A DNA stretch of 64,000 nucleotides, from contig NZ_CP039695.1 of NCBI RefSeq assembly GCF_005145025.1, positions 2,837,501 to 2,901,500 of the forward strand, in the 5' to 3' direction. A model generated the notes under the pieces. That model was not told where the DNA came from. It saw only the letters and a program-made list of their open reading frames with translations, and ran no database searches. Origin of the DNA: Novosphingobium sp. EMRT-2 (GTDB lineage: Bacteria > Pseudomonadota > Alphaproteobacteria > Sphingomonadales > Sphingomonadaceae). The translations under genes were made by a program, and so were the position numbers. Below are positions 34,134 to 43,294 of this stretch, one piece after another; positions within the stretch are counted from its first letter, which is position 1, and every line of letters begins with the position of its first letter.

Positions 34134-35672
34134 TCAGCGCAGGCGCACCGGCACGTAGATCGCCGGCTGGCCGCGGCGCTGGACGCGCAGCAGCACGGCT
34201 TCGCGGTTTTCCGCCTTGGCGGCACGCACCACGGCTTCGAGATCGGCGATGCTGGTCAGCGCGCGATAGTTGGCCGACAGGATGATGTCGCCACGCTGCA
34301 GCCCCTTGGAGCCGGCGTCCGACGAATCGTCGACCGCCGTGACCACCACGCCGCGCGTATCGTCGCTGGCGCCAAGCTGGCGGGCGATCTGGGTGGTCAG
34401 CGGAATGGCGGCGAGGCCCAGCGACTGCTGGATCACGGTGCCGTTCTGCTTCTGGCTCTGGTTCTTGCCGCCGAAGCTGTCGTCCTGGTCCTGCGCGTCG
34501 GGATCGAAGCTCTGCTTGGCCAGTTCCTCTTCGGTCGGGCGCTTGTCCACCACCGCGTTCACGGTCAGGCGCTGGCCGTTGCGGACCAGCTCGATCGGGA
34601 TGCGCGTGCCGGGAGCGGTGTTGGCGACGATGAACGACAGAGTCTGTTCCGGCGTGACTTCCTTGCCCGCCACGGAGACGACCACGTCGCCCGCCTGGAT
34701 GCCGGCCTTGGCCGCGCCATGGCCCGGCTCCACCGACTGGATGAATTCGCCGCGCTTCTTGGCCAGACCCAGCGAGGCGGCCAGATCGTCCGACAGCGGC
34801 TGGATGCGCACGCCCAGATAGCCGCGCTCAATCGCCTGGCCCTTGATCAGCTTGTCCACGATCGGCGCGGCGGTTTCGGCGGGAATGGCGAAGCCGATGC
34901 CCACGCTGCCGCCGGTGGGCGAAAAGATCGCGTTGTTGATGCCGATCACGTTGCCCTGCATGTCGAACATCGGGCCGCCCGAGTTGCCCCGGTTGATCGA
35001 TGCGTCGGTCTGCAGATAGCGGTCATAGGCCGAACCCGAACCGGTGTTGCGATAGACCGCCGAGATGATGCCCTGCGTGACCGTGCCGCCCAGGCCGAAC
35101 GGGTTGCCGATCGCGATCACCCAGTCGCCCACGCGCGCCTTGCGCGAATCCCCGAACTTCACGAACGGGAAGGGCTTGGAGCTGCTGATCTTGAGCACCG
35201 CGAGGTCGGATGCCGCATCGCGCCCGATCAGCTTGGCGGGGTAATCGGTGCCGTCGGTCATCGTCACGGTGATCGATTCGACCTCGCCCTGGCCGTCGGC
35301 GGTGATGACGTGGTTGTTGGTCACGACATAGCCGTCGGCCGAGATGACGAAGCCCGATCCCAGCGACTGCGCTTCGCGCGTGGTCGTGCCGCCGCCCTGT
35401 CCGCCGCCGAACAGATCGCCGAAGGGCGTGCCGGCGAACGGGTTGTTGTTCTGCACCTTCACCCGCTGGCGGGTGGAGATGTTGACCACCGCTGGCTGAA
35501 GTTGCTGGGTCAGGTCGGCGAAGCTGGCCGGCGCGCCGGCGCGGGGGACGACCGCCTGCATCTGCGCGCTGTCGTTCTGCGCGACCTGCGCCCCGGCGGG
35601 AAATCCGGTGACCAGCGTCAGAGCGCTGCCGGCGAGGAGCAGGGCCGTAGTCACACCATAAGCATATCGCAC
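34134..35672 (-). CDS. Do-family periplasmic serine protease (DegP/DegQ/MucD type)
   Basis: A 512-residue periplasmic protease and chaperone. A signal peptide is followed by a trypsin-like domain with catalytic triad His in TNNHVI, Asp in ASDLAVLK and Ser in NRGNSGGP. Two PDZ domains follow (about residues 275-370 and 410-505). An inserted Gly/Gln-rich loop is present before the catalytic His. The start is GTG at 35672 giving MRYAYGVTTALLLAGSAL; no in-frame ATG fits the signal peptide. It is divergent in function but adjacent to hflC/hflK, both on the minus strand, with a 108-bp gap. Confidence 0.93.
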   Translation of the reverse strand: MRYAYGVTTALLLAGSALTLVTGFPAGAQVAQNDSAQMQAVVPRAGAPASFADLTQQLQPAVVNISTRQRVKVQNNNPFAGTPFGDLFGGGQGGGTTTREAQSLGSGFVISADGYVVTNNHVITADGQGEVESITVTMTDGTDYPAKLIGRDAASDLAVLKISSSKPFPFVKFGDSRKARVGDWVIAIGNPFGLGGTVTQGIISAVYRNTGSGSAYDRYLQTDASINRGNSGGPMFDMQGNVIGINNAIFSPTGGSVGIGFAIPAETAAPIVDKLIKGQAIERGYLGVRIQPLSDDLAASLGLAKKRGEFIQSVEPGHGAAKAGIQAGDVVVSVAGKEVTPEQTLSFIVANTAPGTRIPIELVRNGQRLTVNAVVDKRPTEEELAKQSFDPDAQDQDDSFGGKNQSQKQNGTVIQQSLGLAAIPLTTQIARQLGASDDTRGVVVTAVDDSSDAGSKGLQRGDIILSANYRALTSIADLEAVVRAAKAENREAVLLRVQRRGQPAIYVPVRLR

Positions 35673-35780
35673 GTGGCCATTTCCTTCTTGTCTGTTCGAT
35701 TGGGGCGGAGTGCCGCCGCGTGAGATCCCGCCCCGTTTTTCACGCTTTGTTGCATGAACGGGATTTGAATGACGCGGTTC

Positions 35781-36635
35781 CTACTTTCCCCTGAACTGCT
35801 TCAGATATTCGTTGTCCGGCGACAGCACGATCGAGGTGCTGCTGCCCTTCTGCGCGAAGGTCGCGTCATAGCTCTGCATCGCGCGGTAGAAGTCGTAGAA
35901 CGCCGGGTCCTTGCCGAAGCTGTCGGCATAGGTCTTGGCGGCGGAAGCGGACGCCTCGGCGCGGATGATCTGCGCGTTCTTCGAGCCCTGCGCGCGGATC
36001 GTCGCCGCCTCCTGCTGGCGCGCGGTGCTCATCCGGGTGAAGGCACTGTCCAGCGGGGTGCCGTCGGGCAGGTCCGCCCGCTTGATCCGCACGTCGATCA
36101 CCTGCGCGCCGTATTCGCGCGCTTCGTTGTCCAGCCCGGCACGGATGTTGGCCATGGCCTGCCCGCGTTCGGCGGTCAGCAGCGAGGCGAAGGTGCGGTT
36201 GCCCAGTTCCTGGCGCAGCGCGGAATTGAGGATTGGCTGGAGCTGTTCGGAAACGCGGTCCACCGTGCCGGCGGTCTGGTACATCTTGACCGGATCGATC
36301 ACGCGGTAGCGGGCATAGGCGTCCACTTCCAGCCGGCGCTGGTCGGCCGAGGTCACCTGCTGGCGTTCCAGATCGACGTCGAGCACGCGCTTGTCGATGC
36401 GCACCGCCTGCTCGAAGAACGGAATCCGCCAGCTCAGGCCCGCGCCGGTCTGGCCGTAATCGGTGTTGGGCCGGAAACGGTTGATGACGCGCACGGGATC
36501 GCCCAGCCGCACGATCAGCACCTGTTCCTTCTCATCGACCACGATCAGCGAACTGATCGCAAGCAGCAGTACGGCGGCCAGCACCGCCAGCACCGCCTTC
36601 TGTTCGCGCCACAGGTTCTCGAAAAAGCCCCCCAT
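35781..36635 (-). CDS. hflC: FtsH protease modulator HflC
   Basis: A 284-residue SPFH-domain protein with one N-terminal membrane helix (AVLAVLAAVLLLAISSLIVV), then the HflC-type band 7 domain (DEKEQVLIVRLGDPVRVIN). Together with HflK it forms a periplasm-facing cage around FtsH that limits access to membrane substrates. It starts 1 base after the hflK stop, so the two are coupled. C-terminal coiled-coil region SAFTRMSTARQQEAATIRAQ is typical. Confidence 0.95.
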   Translation of the reverse strand: MGGFFENLWREQKAVLAVLAAVLLLAISSLIVVDEKEQVLIVRLGDPVRVINRFRPNTDYGQTGAGLSWRIPFFEQAVRIDKRVLDVDLERQQVTSADQRRLEVDAYARYRVIDPVKMYQTAGTVDRVSEQLQPILNSALRQELGNRTFASLLTAERGQAMANIRAGLDNEAREYGAQVIDVRIKRADLPDGTPLDSAFTRMSTARQQEAATIRAQGSKNAQIIRAEASASAAKTYADSFGKDPAFYDFYRAMQSYDATFAQKGSSTSIVLSPDNEYLKQFRGK

Positions 36636-36636
36636 G

Positions 36637-37827
36637 TCAGCGGCCCTCCGTCGGTGCGGGCTTGGGCTGCTGCATCAGTTGCGGCAACGGCAGATAGGGC
36701 GTGACGCCCGGCGTTTCGACGATCACCTTGTCGGTCTGGCTCAGCACGCGTTCCATCGTTTCGTAGTACATCCGGCGCCGCGTCACTTCCGGGGCCAGCT
36801 TGTATTGTTCATAGACCTTGTCGAATGCGGCCGCATCGCCTTGCGCGCGCGCGGTGGTTTGCTGCGCCCAGGCCTGCGCGCGGTTGACGTCGCTCTGCGC
36901 GTCCTGCTGCGCGGCCAGCACTTCCTTGAACGCGTCCACCACCTTGGCCGGCGGGTCCACCTTCTTGATGTCCACGCCCTGGATCAGGATGCCCGAACGA
37001 TAGGCGTCGAGTACCTTCTGCATCCGGTCGCGCGCGCTTTGTTCGATCGAGGCGCGGCCTGCGCCCATGGCGTCGTTCAGCGTGACTTCGGCGATCGACT
37101 GGCGCATCGCCGCTTCGGCCACCTCGCGCACCGTCTGGTCCGGATCGGCCAGCTGGAACGAATAGAGCTTCAGGTTCTTGATGTTCCAGCGCACGAGGTA
37201 CGACAGATCGACAAGGTTCTGATCGCCCGTGAGCATCAGCTTCTCGCCATCGCCCTCCGGAATCGATTCCCGGCGGATCGAGGTGACGTCCTGCGTCGAT
37301 ACCGACTGGATCGGCCAGGGCAGCGTCAGCGCCATGCCGGGGTCCAGCATCCGCGAATACTTCCCGAATGTGGTGACCACGCCCTTTTCCTGCGGCGAGA
37401 TGCGATGGACCATGGATGCGCCCAGCCACACCGCCACGACCAGCGCGATGCCGATCGGCAGCCACGACTTGCCATCGGGCCGCTGCGGCAAGCGCGGCAG
37501 CGTCGGTCCCTTGCCGCCGCCGCCATCACCGCCGCCGGGGCGGCCGCGCCCGGTGCGCGCGCGGAAGATGTCCTCGATGCTGGCCGAACGGCGTCCTTCG
37601 CCCGACGAGGGCGGCAGCCAGGGATTGCGAGGGCCGTTGGGCTGCTTCGGCTCCTGCGGCTTTTCGCCCGCTGGTTGCTCCGGCGCATCGGCATCGTCGC
37701 CGTCGGCGGCAGGAGGCGTTGCGCCACCCGGTTCGGTGCCACCGGCGCCGTCAGGATCGCCCCATGGGCTTTTCTTGCCGGCCATCGCCAGGCCGATGCG
37801 CGTCATCCGCTCGCCAAAACTGCTCAT
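36637..37827 (-). CDS. hflK: FtsH protease modulator HflK
   Basis: A 396-residue partner of HflC. The N-terminal cytoplasmic part is Pro/Gly-rich and begins MSSFGERMTRIGLAMAGKKSPWG. It is followed by one membrane helix (SWLPIGIALVVAVWLGASMV) and the SPFH domain (SPQEKGVVTTFGKYSRMLDPG), with a coiled coil after it. The start is uncertain: ATGs at 37884, 37803 and 37782 are in frame. The ATG at 37827 gives a length and N-terminus like related proteins. The mrp gene is divergent from it, about 105 bp away, so the two share a promoter region. Confidence 0.92.
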   Translation of the reverse strand: MSSFGERMTRIGLAMAGKKSPWGDPDGAGGTEPGGATPPAADGDDADAPEQPAGEKPQEPKQPNGPRNPWLPPSSGEGRRSASIEDIFRARTGRGRPGGGDGGGGKGPTLPRLPQRPDGKSWLPIGIALVVAVWLGASMVHRISPQEKGVVTTFGKYSRMLDPGMALTLPWPIQSVSTQDVTSIRRESIPEGDGEKLMLTGDQNLVDLSYLVRWNIKNLKLYSFQLADPDQTVREVAEAAMRQSIAEVTLNDAMGAGRASIEQSARDRMQKVLDAYRSGILIQGVDIKKVDPPAKVVDAFKEVLAAQQDAQSDVNRAQAWAQQTTARAQGDAAAFDKVYEQYKLAPEVTRRRMYYETMERVLSQTDKVIVETPGVTPYLPLPQLMQQPKPAPTEGR

Positions 37828-37932
37828 GAAGTCGTTATAGGAACGGGTTTCGCGGAAAAACAGTGTCTCCTCCCCAAAATTCATCTGCTAGGACGCGCGC
37901 GAGTTGGAAGGCCCGGAAGAACAGGAAAACAC

Positions 37933-38898
37933 GTGAGTCTGAACGAAGACGCGCTGCGAAGCGCCCTTGAAGAACTGGCCGGCGCGCGGCTGCAATCGCT
38001 GCGCGGCGCGGATGGCATCGCCACGATCGTGCTGGACGTCGGCGGGATGGACCGCATGGAGCGGGACCGGCTGGAAATGGCGGTGCGTGATGCCGCGCGC
38101 AAGGCCGGCGCGCAGGACGTGCGGCTGGCGATGACGGCGGAGAAGCGCCAGCGCCGCATCATCGCGGTCGGTTCGGGCAAGGGCGGCGTGGGCAAGTCCA
38201 CGCTCTCGGCCAATCTGGCCGTCGCCATGGCGCGGCTGGGGCGCAAGGTGGGGCTGGTCGATGCCGATATCTACGGCCCTTCGCAGCCGCGCCTGCTGGC
38301 GACCGAGGGCCGCCGCCCGGAGGCCGAAGGCAACAAGATGATCCCGGTGCCGAGCCCGTTCGGCGTGCCGATGCTGTCGATGGGGCACCTTGTCCAGCCG
38401 GGACAGGCGATCGCCTGGCGCGGGCCTATGGCGGGCAATGCGCTGGGCCAGCTGATCGACGCGCACTGGGGCGATGCCGAGATCATTGTGGTCGATCTGC
38501 CGCCGGGCACCGGCGACGTGCAACTGACCATGCTGCAGAAGCACAAGCCCGCCGGCGCGGTGATCGTGTCCACGCCGCAGGATCTGGCGCTGATGGATGC
38601 GACCCGCGCGATCGGGCTGTTCGAACAGGGGCAGGTGCCGATGATCGGGCTGGTCGAGAACATGGCCGGCTATATTTGCCCCCATTGCGGCGAGGAGAGC
38701 GATCCGTTCGGCATCGGCGGCGCGGAAGCGGCGGCGAAGACGATGAACCTGCCGTTCCTGGGCCGCGTGCCGCTGGACCTGACGATCCGGCGCGAAAGCG
38801 ATGCGGGTCACCCGCCGGCAGCGGGCGAAGGGCCGCAGGCCGAAGCCTTCGCCACGATCGCGCGCGGCGTGCTGCGCTGGCTGGACGGGCAGGGCTGA
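37933..38898 (+). CDS. mrp: Mrp/NBP35 family iron-sulfur cluster carrier ATPase
   Basis: A 321-residue ParA-like P-loop NTPase. A DUF59-like N-terminal part precedes the deviant Walker A GSGKGGVGKST (residues 80-90), VDADIYGPSQPRLL, and a CPHCG motif (CxxC) that in this family binds a bridging Fe-S cluster at the dimer interface. It is presumed to deliver Fe-S clusters to apoproteins. GTG start with AGGAAAAC upstream. The next gene starts 4 bases after its stop, so they are cotranscribed. Confidence 0.93.
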   Translation: MSLNEDALRSALEELAGARLQSLRGADGIATIVLDVGGMDRMERDRLEMAVRDAARKAGAQDVRLAMTAEKRQRRIIAVGSGKGGVGKSTLSANLAVAMARLGRKVGLVDADIYGPSQPRLLATEGRRPEAEGNKMIPVPSPFGVPMLSMGHLVQPGQAIAWRGPMAGNALGQLIDAHWGDAEIIVVDLPPGTGDVQLTMLQKHKPAGAVIVSTPQDLALMDATRAIGLFEQGQVPMIGLVENMAGYICPHCGEESDPFGIGGAEAAAKTMNLPFLGRVPLDLTIRRESDAGHPPAAGEGPQAEAFATIARGVLRWLDGQG

Positions 38899-38902
38899 TC
38901 GC

Positions 38903-41230
38903 GTGGCGCTGGGCGGGCGGCTGACCCGGCGGGGGCTGCTGGTCGGTTCGGCCGGCGCCGCCGTGGCCGGTGGCGGCCTGCTGCTGGCATTCTCGCTGGT
39001 GCCGCGCCACTATGCCACGCCATTACGCGCGGGCGATGGAGAGCATGTTTTTGACGCCTTCATCCGCATGGCAGCGGATGGCGCGGTCAGCGTCGCCGTG
39101 CCGTTCTGCGAGATGGGGCAGGGCATCACCACGCTGGTCGCGCAGATCGTTGCGTGGGAACTGGGCGCGGACTGGCGGCGCGTGGGCGTGGAGCCGGCGC
39201 CGGTCAGCCCGGTCTATGCCGATCCGGTACTGGCCGCGCACTGGGCGCCGCTGTGGATGCCGCTGGGCGCGGGACTGGCGCAGAATCCGGACGGGATTCT
39301 CGCCCGGCTGAAGGCCGAACGCGAACCGATGATGATTACCGCGGATGGCACCGCGCTGGCCGCTTTCGAACAACCGCTGCGCGCGGCAGCCGCCGGCGTG
39401 CGCGCGATGCTGGCCAAGGCGGCGGCGGCGGAATGGAACGTTGGCTGGGAGGAGTGCGAGGCGCGGGATCATTTCGTGATCCATGGCGGCAAGCGGCTGG
39501 CCTTCGCCGCGCTGCTGCAAAAGGCGCTGGCCTACGACCCGCCCGATCCGCCGGTGCAGCGCGCCGGCGCGCCGGCGGAAAGGCCGCGCGATTTTCCCGA
39601 AGGCGCGCGGGCGCGCTATCCCCGGCTCGATCTGCCGGCCAAGGCGGACGGCAGCTTCGTGTTCGCGGGGGATGTTCGGTTGCCGGGCATGGGCTTCGCC
39701 GCGATCGCGCACGGACCGCAGGGCAACAGCGTGCTATCCAGCCACGACAAGGATGCGGCGGCGGGCGTGCGCGGGCTTGTTGGCGTGGTCCATGCCAAGC
39801 GCTGGCTGGCGGCGGTGGCGACGACCTGGCACGCCGCGAACAAGGCGGTGAAGGCGATGGAGCCGCGCTTCCGGGCGGCCGGCCCGATCGCGGACAGCGC
39901 CGCGATCGACCAGGCGCTCAACACCGCGCTGCAAAAGGGCAATCCCGTCCGTGTCGCCGCGGATGGCGATCCCGATGCCCTGCTGGAGAAGGCCGGGCCA
40001 GTGAAACTGGGGCTCACCGCCCGCTACGATGTCGAACCCGCGCTGCACGCGCCGCTTGAGACGGCCACGGCCACGGCGCGGCTGCGCGATGGCAAGCTGG
40101 AGCTGTGGGTGGCGACGCAGGCGCCCGAACGGGTGCGCCGCGCCGGCGCGCTGGCGGCAGGCGTCGCGCGCGCGGACGTGATCGTCTATCCGATGCACGC
40201 CGGCGGCAGCTTCGATGCGCGGCTCGACAGCCGCGTGGCGGCCGAGGCGGCATCGATCGCGCGGCAGGTGGGTCGCCCCGTGCAGCTCGTGTGGTCGCGC
40301 TGGCAGGAATCGCTGGCCGGCCTGCCGCGCACGCCGGTTTCGGCCGAACTGGCCGGCTCGCTCAGTCCCGACAAGCAGCATATCCTGGGCTGGCGCGCGC
40401 GTCTGGCGTTGCCGCCCACCGCGATCGAATCCGGTCTGAGGCTGTTGCACGACCGTGGCGTGCCCGAAGCGCTGAAAGCGAGCGAGGGGCGGGCCGATCC
40501 GCTGGCCTGCGAAGGGGCTTTGCCGTTTTATGGCATTCCGGAAAAGGCGGTCGATCACATCGCAGCCAGCCTGCCGCTGCCGACCGCGCGCTATCGCGGC
40601 AATGCCCATGGCTATGCCGCGTTCTGCAACGAGAGCTTCGTCGATGAACTGGCCCATGCCGGCGGGCAGGAGCCGCTGGCGTTCCGCATGGGCATGCTGG
40701 GCGGGCAGCCGCGCCTGGCCGCCTGCCTTTCCGGCGTGGCGCGCATGGCGATGTGGGGCGGCGGGGCGGATGCTTCGGGGCAGGGCATCGCCTGCCATCG
40801 CATGGACCTGCCGACGGGCAAGGGGCAGGTGCGCAGCGGCTTCATCGCGGTCGTGGCCACCGCCCGGCAGGACGAAGGCGCGGTCCGGGTCGACCGGCTT
40901 TCCGTGTTCTGCGACATCGGCCGGATCGTGAACATGGACATCGCCCGGCAGCAGGTGGAAGGCGGGCTGGTGTTCGGGCTGGCGCAGGCCATCGGCGGCA
41001 GCACGGCCTATGCCGGCGGGCTGCCGGTCTCGGGACGGCTCGCGCAACTCGGCCTGCCTGTGCTGGCCGATTGCCCCAAAGTCGATGTTGCCTTCGCCGA
41101 AAGCAGCGAGGAACCGTTCGATCCGGGGGAACTGGCCGTGGTTGCGGTCGCGCCCGCCATTGCCAACGCCCTGTTTTCGGCCACGGGGTTGCGGTTTCGC
41201 CGGTTGCCGCTGCTATCCGAAGGTCTGTGA
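38903..41230 (+). CDS. molybdenum hydroxylase large subunit (isoquinoline 1-oxidoreductase beta/aldehyde oxidase type), orphan
   Basis: A 775-residue molybdopterin-cytosine-dinucleotide-binding subunit of the xanthine dehydrogenase family. It has a Tat-like start (TRRGLLVGSAGAAVAGGGLLL) and the first Mo-cofactor domain (CEMGQGITTLVAQIVAWELG). The C-terminal segment DPGELAVVAVAPAIANAL retains a Glu at the catalytic GxGE position. The usual 2Fe-2S partner subunit gene is absent from the neighbourhood, so an electron partner must be elsewhere or the protein differs in role. GTG start is 4 bases after mrp; hemH follows in 5 bases. The surroundings suggest an operon with a cofactor-related Fe-S carrier. 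Confidence 0.85.
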   Translation: MALGGRLTRRGLLVGSAGAAVAGGGLLLAFSLVPRHYATPLRAGDGEHVFDAFIRMAADGAVSVAVPFCEMGQGITTLVAQIVAWELGADWRRVGVEPAPVSPVYADPVLAAHWAPLWMPLGAGLAQNPDGILARLKAEREPMMITADGTALAAFEQPLRAAAAGVRAMLAKAAAAEWNVGWEECEARDHFVIHGGKRLAFAALLQKALAYDPPDPPVQRAGAPAERPRDFPEGARARYPRLDLPAKADGSFVFAGDVRLPGMGFAAIAHGPQGNSVLSSHDKDAAAGVRGLVGVVHAKRWLAAVATTWHAANKAVKAMEPRFRAAGPIADSAAIDQALNTALQKGNPVRVAADGDPDALLEKAGPVKLGLTARYDVEPALHAPLETATATARLRDGKLELWVATQAPERVRRAGALAAGVARADVIVYPMHAGGSFDARLDSRVAAEAASIARQVGRPVQLVWSRWQESLAGLPRTPVSAELAGSLSPDKQHILGWRARLALPPTAIESGLRLLHDRGVPEALKASEGRADPLACEGALPFYGIPEKAVDHIAASLPLPTARYRGNAHGYAAFCNESFVDELAHAGGQEPLAFRMGMLGGQPRLAACLSGVARMAMWGGGADASGQGIACHRMDLPTGKGQVRSGFIAVVATARQDEGAVRVDRLSVFCDIGRIVNMDIARQQVEGGLVFGLAQAIGGSTAYAGGLPVSGRLAQLGLPVLADCPKVDVAFAESSEEPFDPGELAVVAVAPAIANALFSATGLRFRRLPLLSEGL

Positions 41231-41235
41231 CGCGA

Positions 41236-42288
41236 ATGTCTCTCAACGAATCCTCCGCCAATCCCCGGCCCGCAGGCCATCCACCGGTCGCCACGGGCCG
41301 GATCGGCGTGCTGCTGGTCAACCTTGGCACGCCAGACGCGCCCGAGCGCGGCGCGGTGAAGCGCTATCTCAAGGAATTCCTGTCCGACCGGCGCGTGGTG
41401 GAAATTCCGGCGCTGGTCTGGCAGCCGATCCTGCGCGGCATCATTCTCAACACGCGCCCCGCAAAGTCGGCCCATGCCTATGGCCAGGTATGGGGGCCTG
41501 ACGGATCGCCGCTGGCCGCGATCACCGCCGCACAGGCGGCGGCGTTGCAGGCCCGCCTTGAGCGGGCGCATTCCGGCGATGCGGTGATCGTGCGCCACGC
41601 CATGCGCTACCAGAACCCGGCGATCGCGCGCGAGCTCGATGCGCTGGTGGAGGCCGGGTGCGAACGCATCCTGTTCGCGCCGCTCTATCCGCAGTATTGC
41701 GCCGCCACCACGGCCAGCGCGCTCGACGCGCTCGGCACGTGGATCGCCGGTCGCCGCCGCCTGCCGGCCCTGCGCACGCTGCCCCCCTATCACGACGATC
41801 CGCTGGCCATCGCCGCACTACATCGCGATCTTTCCCGTCAGATGGCGGTGCTGGACTTCGTGCCCGAACTGCTTCTGCTGAGCTACCACGGGATGCCCGA
41901 GCGTACGCTGCACTTGGGCGATCCCTATCACTGCCATTGCCGCAAGACCTCGCGGCTGCTGCAGGAGGCTTTCGCGACCACGCACGCGGGCATGCGCATC
42001 GAAACGACCTTTCAATCGCGCTTCGGCCGTGCCCGCTGGCTGGAACCGGCCACCGACGCCGTGCTGAAGGCCGAAGCCGCGAAAGGCACGCGGCGGATCG
42101 CGGTGGCCGCGCCGGGCTTTTCCGCCGATTGCCTCGAAACGCTGGAGGAACTGGCGATTCGGGGGCGCGACGATTTTCTGGCGGCGGGCGGGACCGACTT
42201 CGCCACGCTTTCCTGCCTCAACGCGGGGGACGAGGGCGTGCGCCTGCTGGAAGCGCTGGTGCGGCGCGAGCTTGCGGGGTGGCTATAA
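41236..42288 (+). CDS. hemH: ferrochelatase
   Basis: A 350-residue enzyme that inserts Fe2+ into protoporphyrin IX, the last step of heme synthesis. The conserved start GVLLVNLGTPDAP, the catalytic His in LLSYHGMPERTL, and the APGFSADCLETLEE motif near the C-terminus are present. A HCHCRKTSR segment lies in the region where some ferrochelatases carry extra cysteines. The ATG at 41236 begins 5 bases after the upstream stop. It is the last gene of the mrp-oxidase-hemH run. Confidence 0.94.
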   Translation: MSLNESSANPRPAGHPPVATGRIGVLLVNLGTPDAPERGAVKRYLKEFLSDRRVVEIPALVWQPILRGIILNTRPAKSAHAYGQVWGPDGSPLAAITAAQAAALQARLERAHSGDAVIVRHAMRYQNPAIARELDALVEAGCERILFAPLYPQYCAATTASALDALGTWIAGRRRLPALRTLPPYHDDPLAIAALHRDLSRQMAVLDFVPELLLLSYHGMPERTLHLGDPYHCHCRKTSRLLQEAFATTHAGMRIETTFQSRFGRARWLEPATDAVLKAEAAKGTRRIAVAAPGFSADCLETLEELAIRGRDDFLAAGGTDFATLSCLNAGDEGVRLLEALVRRELAGWL

Positions 42289-42340
42289 AGCGATTATCGG
42301 CCTCTTCGAAGGACGAGGTGCCGGAATCCGGTCGAATCTG

Positions 42341-42369
42341 TTGACGATTCGCCCTCCCGTGGGTATGGG
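42341..42369 (+). promoter_or_regulatory. candidate sigma-70 promoter of rpsT
   Basis: TTGACG (42341-42346) and TATGGG (42364-42369) are separated by 17 bases. The start codon of rpsT lies 102 bases downstream of the -10. The -35 is near-perfect but the -10 is weak. Confidence 0.4.
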
Positions 42370-42470
42370 CGCCGCTTTCCGGCGGGCTTGCCCGCCTTGT
42401 ACGTGCAAGCAACCAGGATTTTCCCGGTCCGTCTCCGGACGGTCCGCCAGAGGACAGAAACAGGACAGAC

Positions 42471-42731
42471 ATGGCCAATACGCCGCAAGCCCGCAAGCGC
42501 ATCCGTCGCAACGAACGTCGCGCCGAAATCAACGGCAACCGCCTTTCCCGCATCCGCACCTTCGTGAAGAAGGTCGAATCGGCGATCGCCGGTGGCGACA
42601 AGTCGGCGGCGGCTGAAGCGCTCAAGGCGGCGCAGCCGGAACTGGCGCGTGGCGTGGCGCGCGGCGTGCTCCACAAGAACACCGTGGCGCGCAAGATGTC
42701 GCGTCTGACCAAGCGAGTCGCAGCGCTCTGA
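42471..42731 (+). CDS. rpsT: 30S ribosomal protein S20
   Basis: An 86-residue basic protein that binds 16S rRNA early in 30S assembly. The family sequence [20 protein letters not shown] and the C-terminal [19 protein letters not shown] are present, with the usual length. It is monocistronic with a downstream terminator; rpsT next to dnaA is a common alphaproteobacterial arrangement. A GAGGACAGAAACAGGACAG stretch precedes the ATG. Confidence 0.97.
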   Translation: MANTPQARKRIRRNERRAEINGNRLSRIRTFVKKVESAIAGGDKSAAAEALKAAQPELARGVARGVLHKNTVARKMSRLTKRVAAL

Positions 42732-42792
42732 TTCGACCGCTCATCCCCCATCGGGGATGATGCTCAGGGTCGATACGGATATCTGACAGAGG

Positions 42793-42825
42793 AAAAGGCC
42801 GGCGGTTCCATCGCCGGCTTTTTCG
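42793..42825 (+). terminator. rho-independent terminator of rpsT
   Basis: GCCGGCG (42798-42804) pairs with CGCCGGC (42812-42818), followed by TTTTTCGTTTTT. Confidence 0.85.
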
Positions 42826-43294
42826 TTTTTCGGTTCCGTGACGATTTGCGGTCGCAGCAAGTCATGGATTTTCCGCGATTCGCTTCACCTCCGCAACGAA
42901 GTATATATTTTTCAAATACTTATGCGATTTCCGCGGCGTCCAGCGAGTCAAGGCGATTTATTTCAGTTTTTTTGCGTCGCCACGCTTGCGCTCCGCCCCC
43001 CGTCGCCAATAGACAGGCTGAACCGGCATCGTTGATCTCACGGAGCCGTAACAAGCACTGGGATCAGCGTGACGGTGTCACGGAAATCGCATGGTTCGAG
43101 TCCGCTGGCGGAATCCCCGCTGGCGGTCGGGGGTTCGTCATGTCTGCGGCGGGGGGATGTCGTCGCAGGCCTTGATCAGGTCGGGACAGCGCCGCGTGAA
43201 GATGGATGAATTTGGCAGCGCGGGCGGCTACCGCGCACCGGCTGCGCGTGGGGGCGGCTCGGAAGCCGTGTCAGGCAGGAAGGGACGGGACGGG
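42826..43294. other. non-coding region upstream of dnaA
   Basis: About 470 bp between the rpsT terminator and the preferred dnaA start. It holds an AT-rich patch with an AAGTAT (42899-42904) / ATACTT (42916-42921) inverted repeat and runs of T near 42966-42976, probably promoter DNA. I see no DnaA box of the TTATCCACA type and no gene. Part of it (43091-43294) is open in frame with dnaA. Confidence 0.5.

Noticed and set aside
42826..43294. Chromosomal origin next to dnaA
   Set aside because: No DnaA-box cluster or large AT-rich unwinding region; alphaproteobacterial origins usually lie near hemE.
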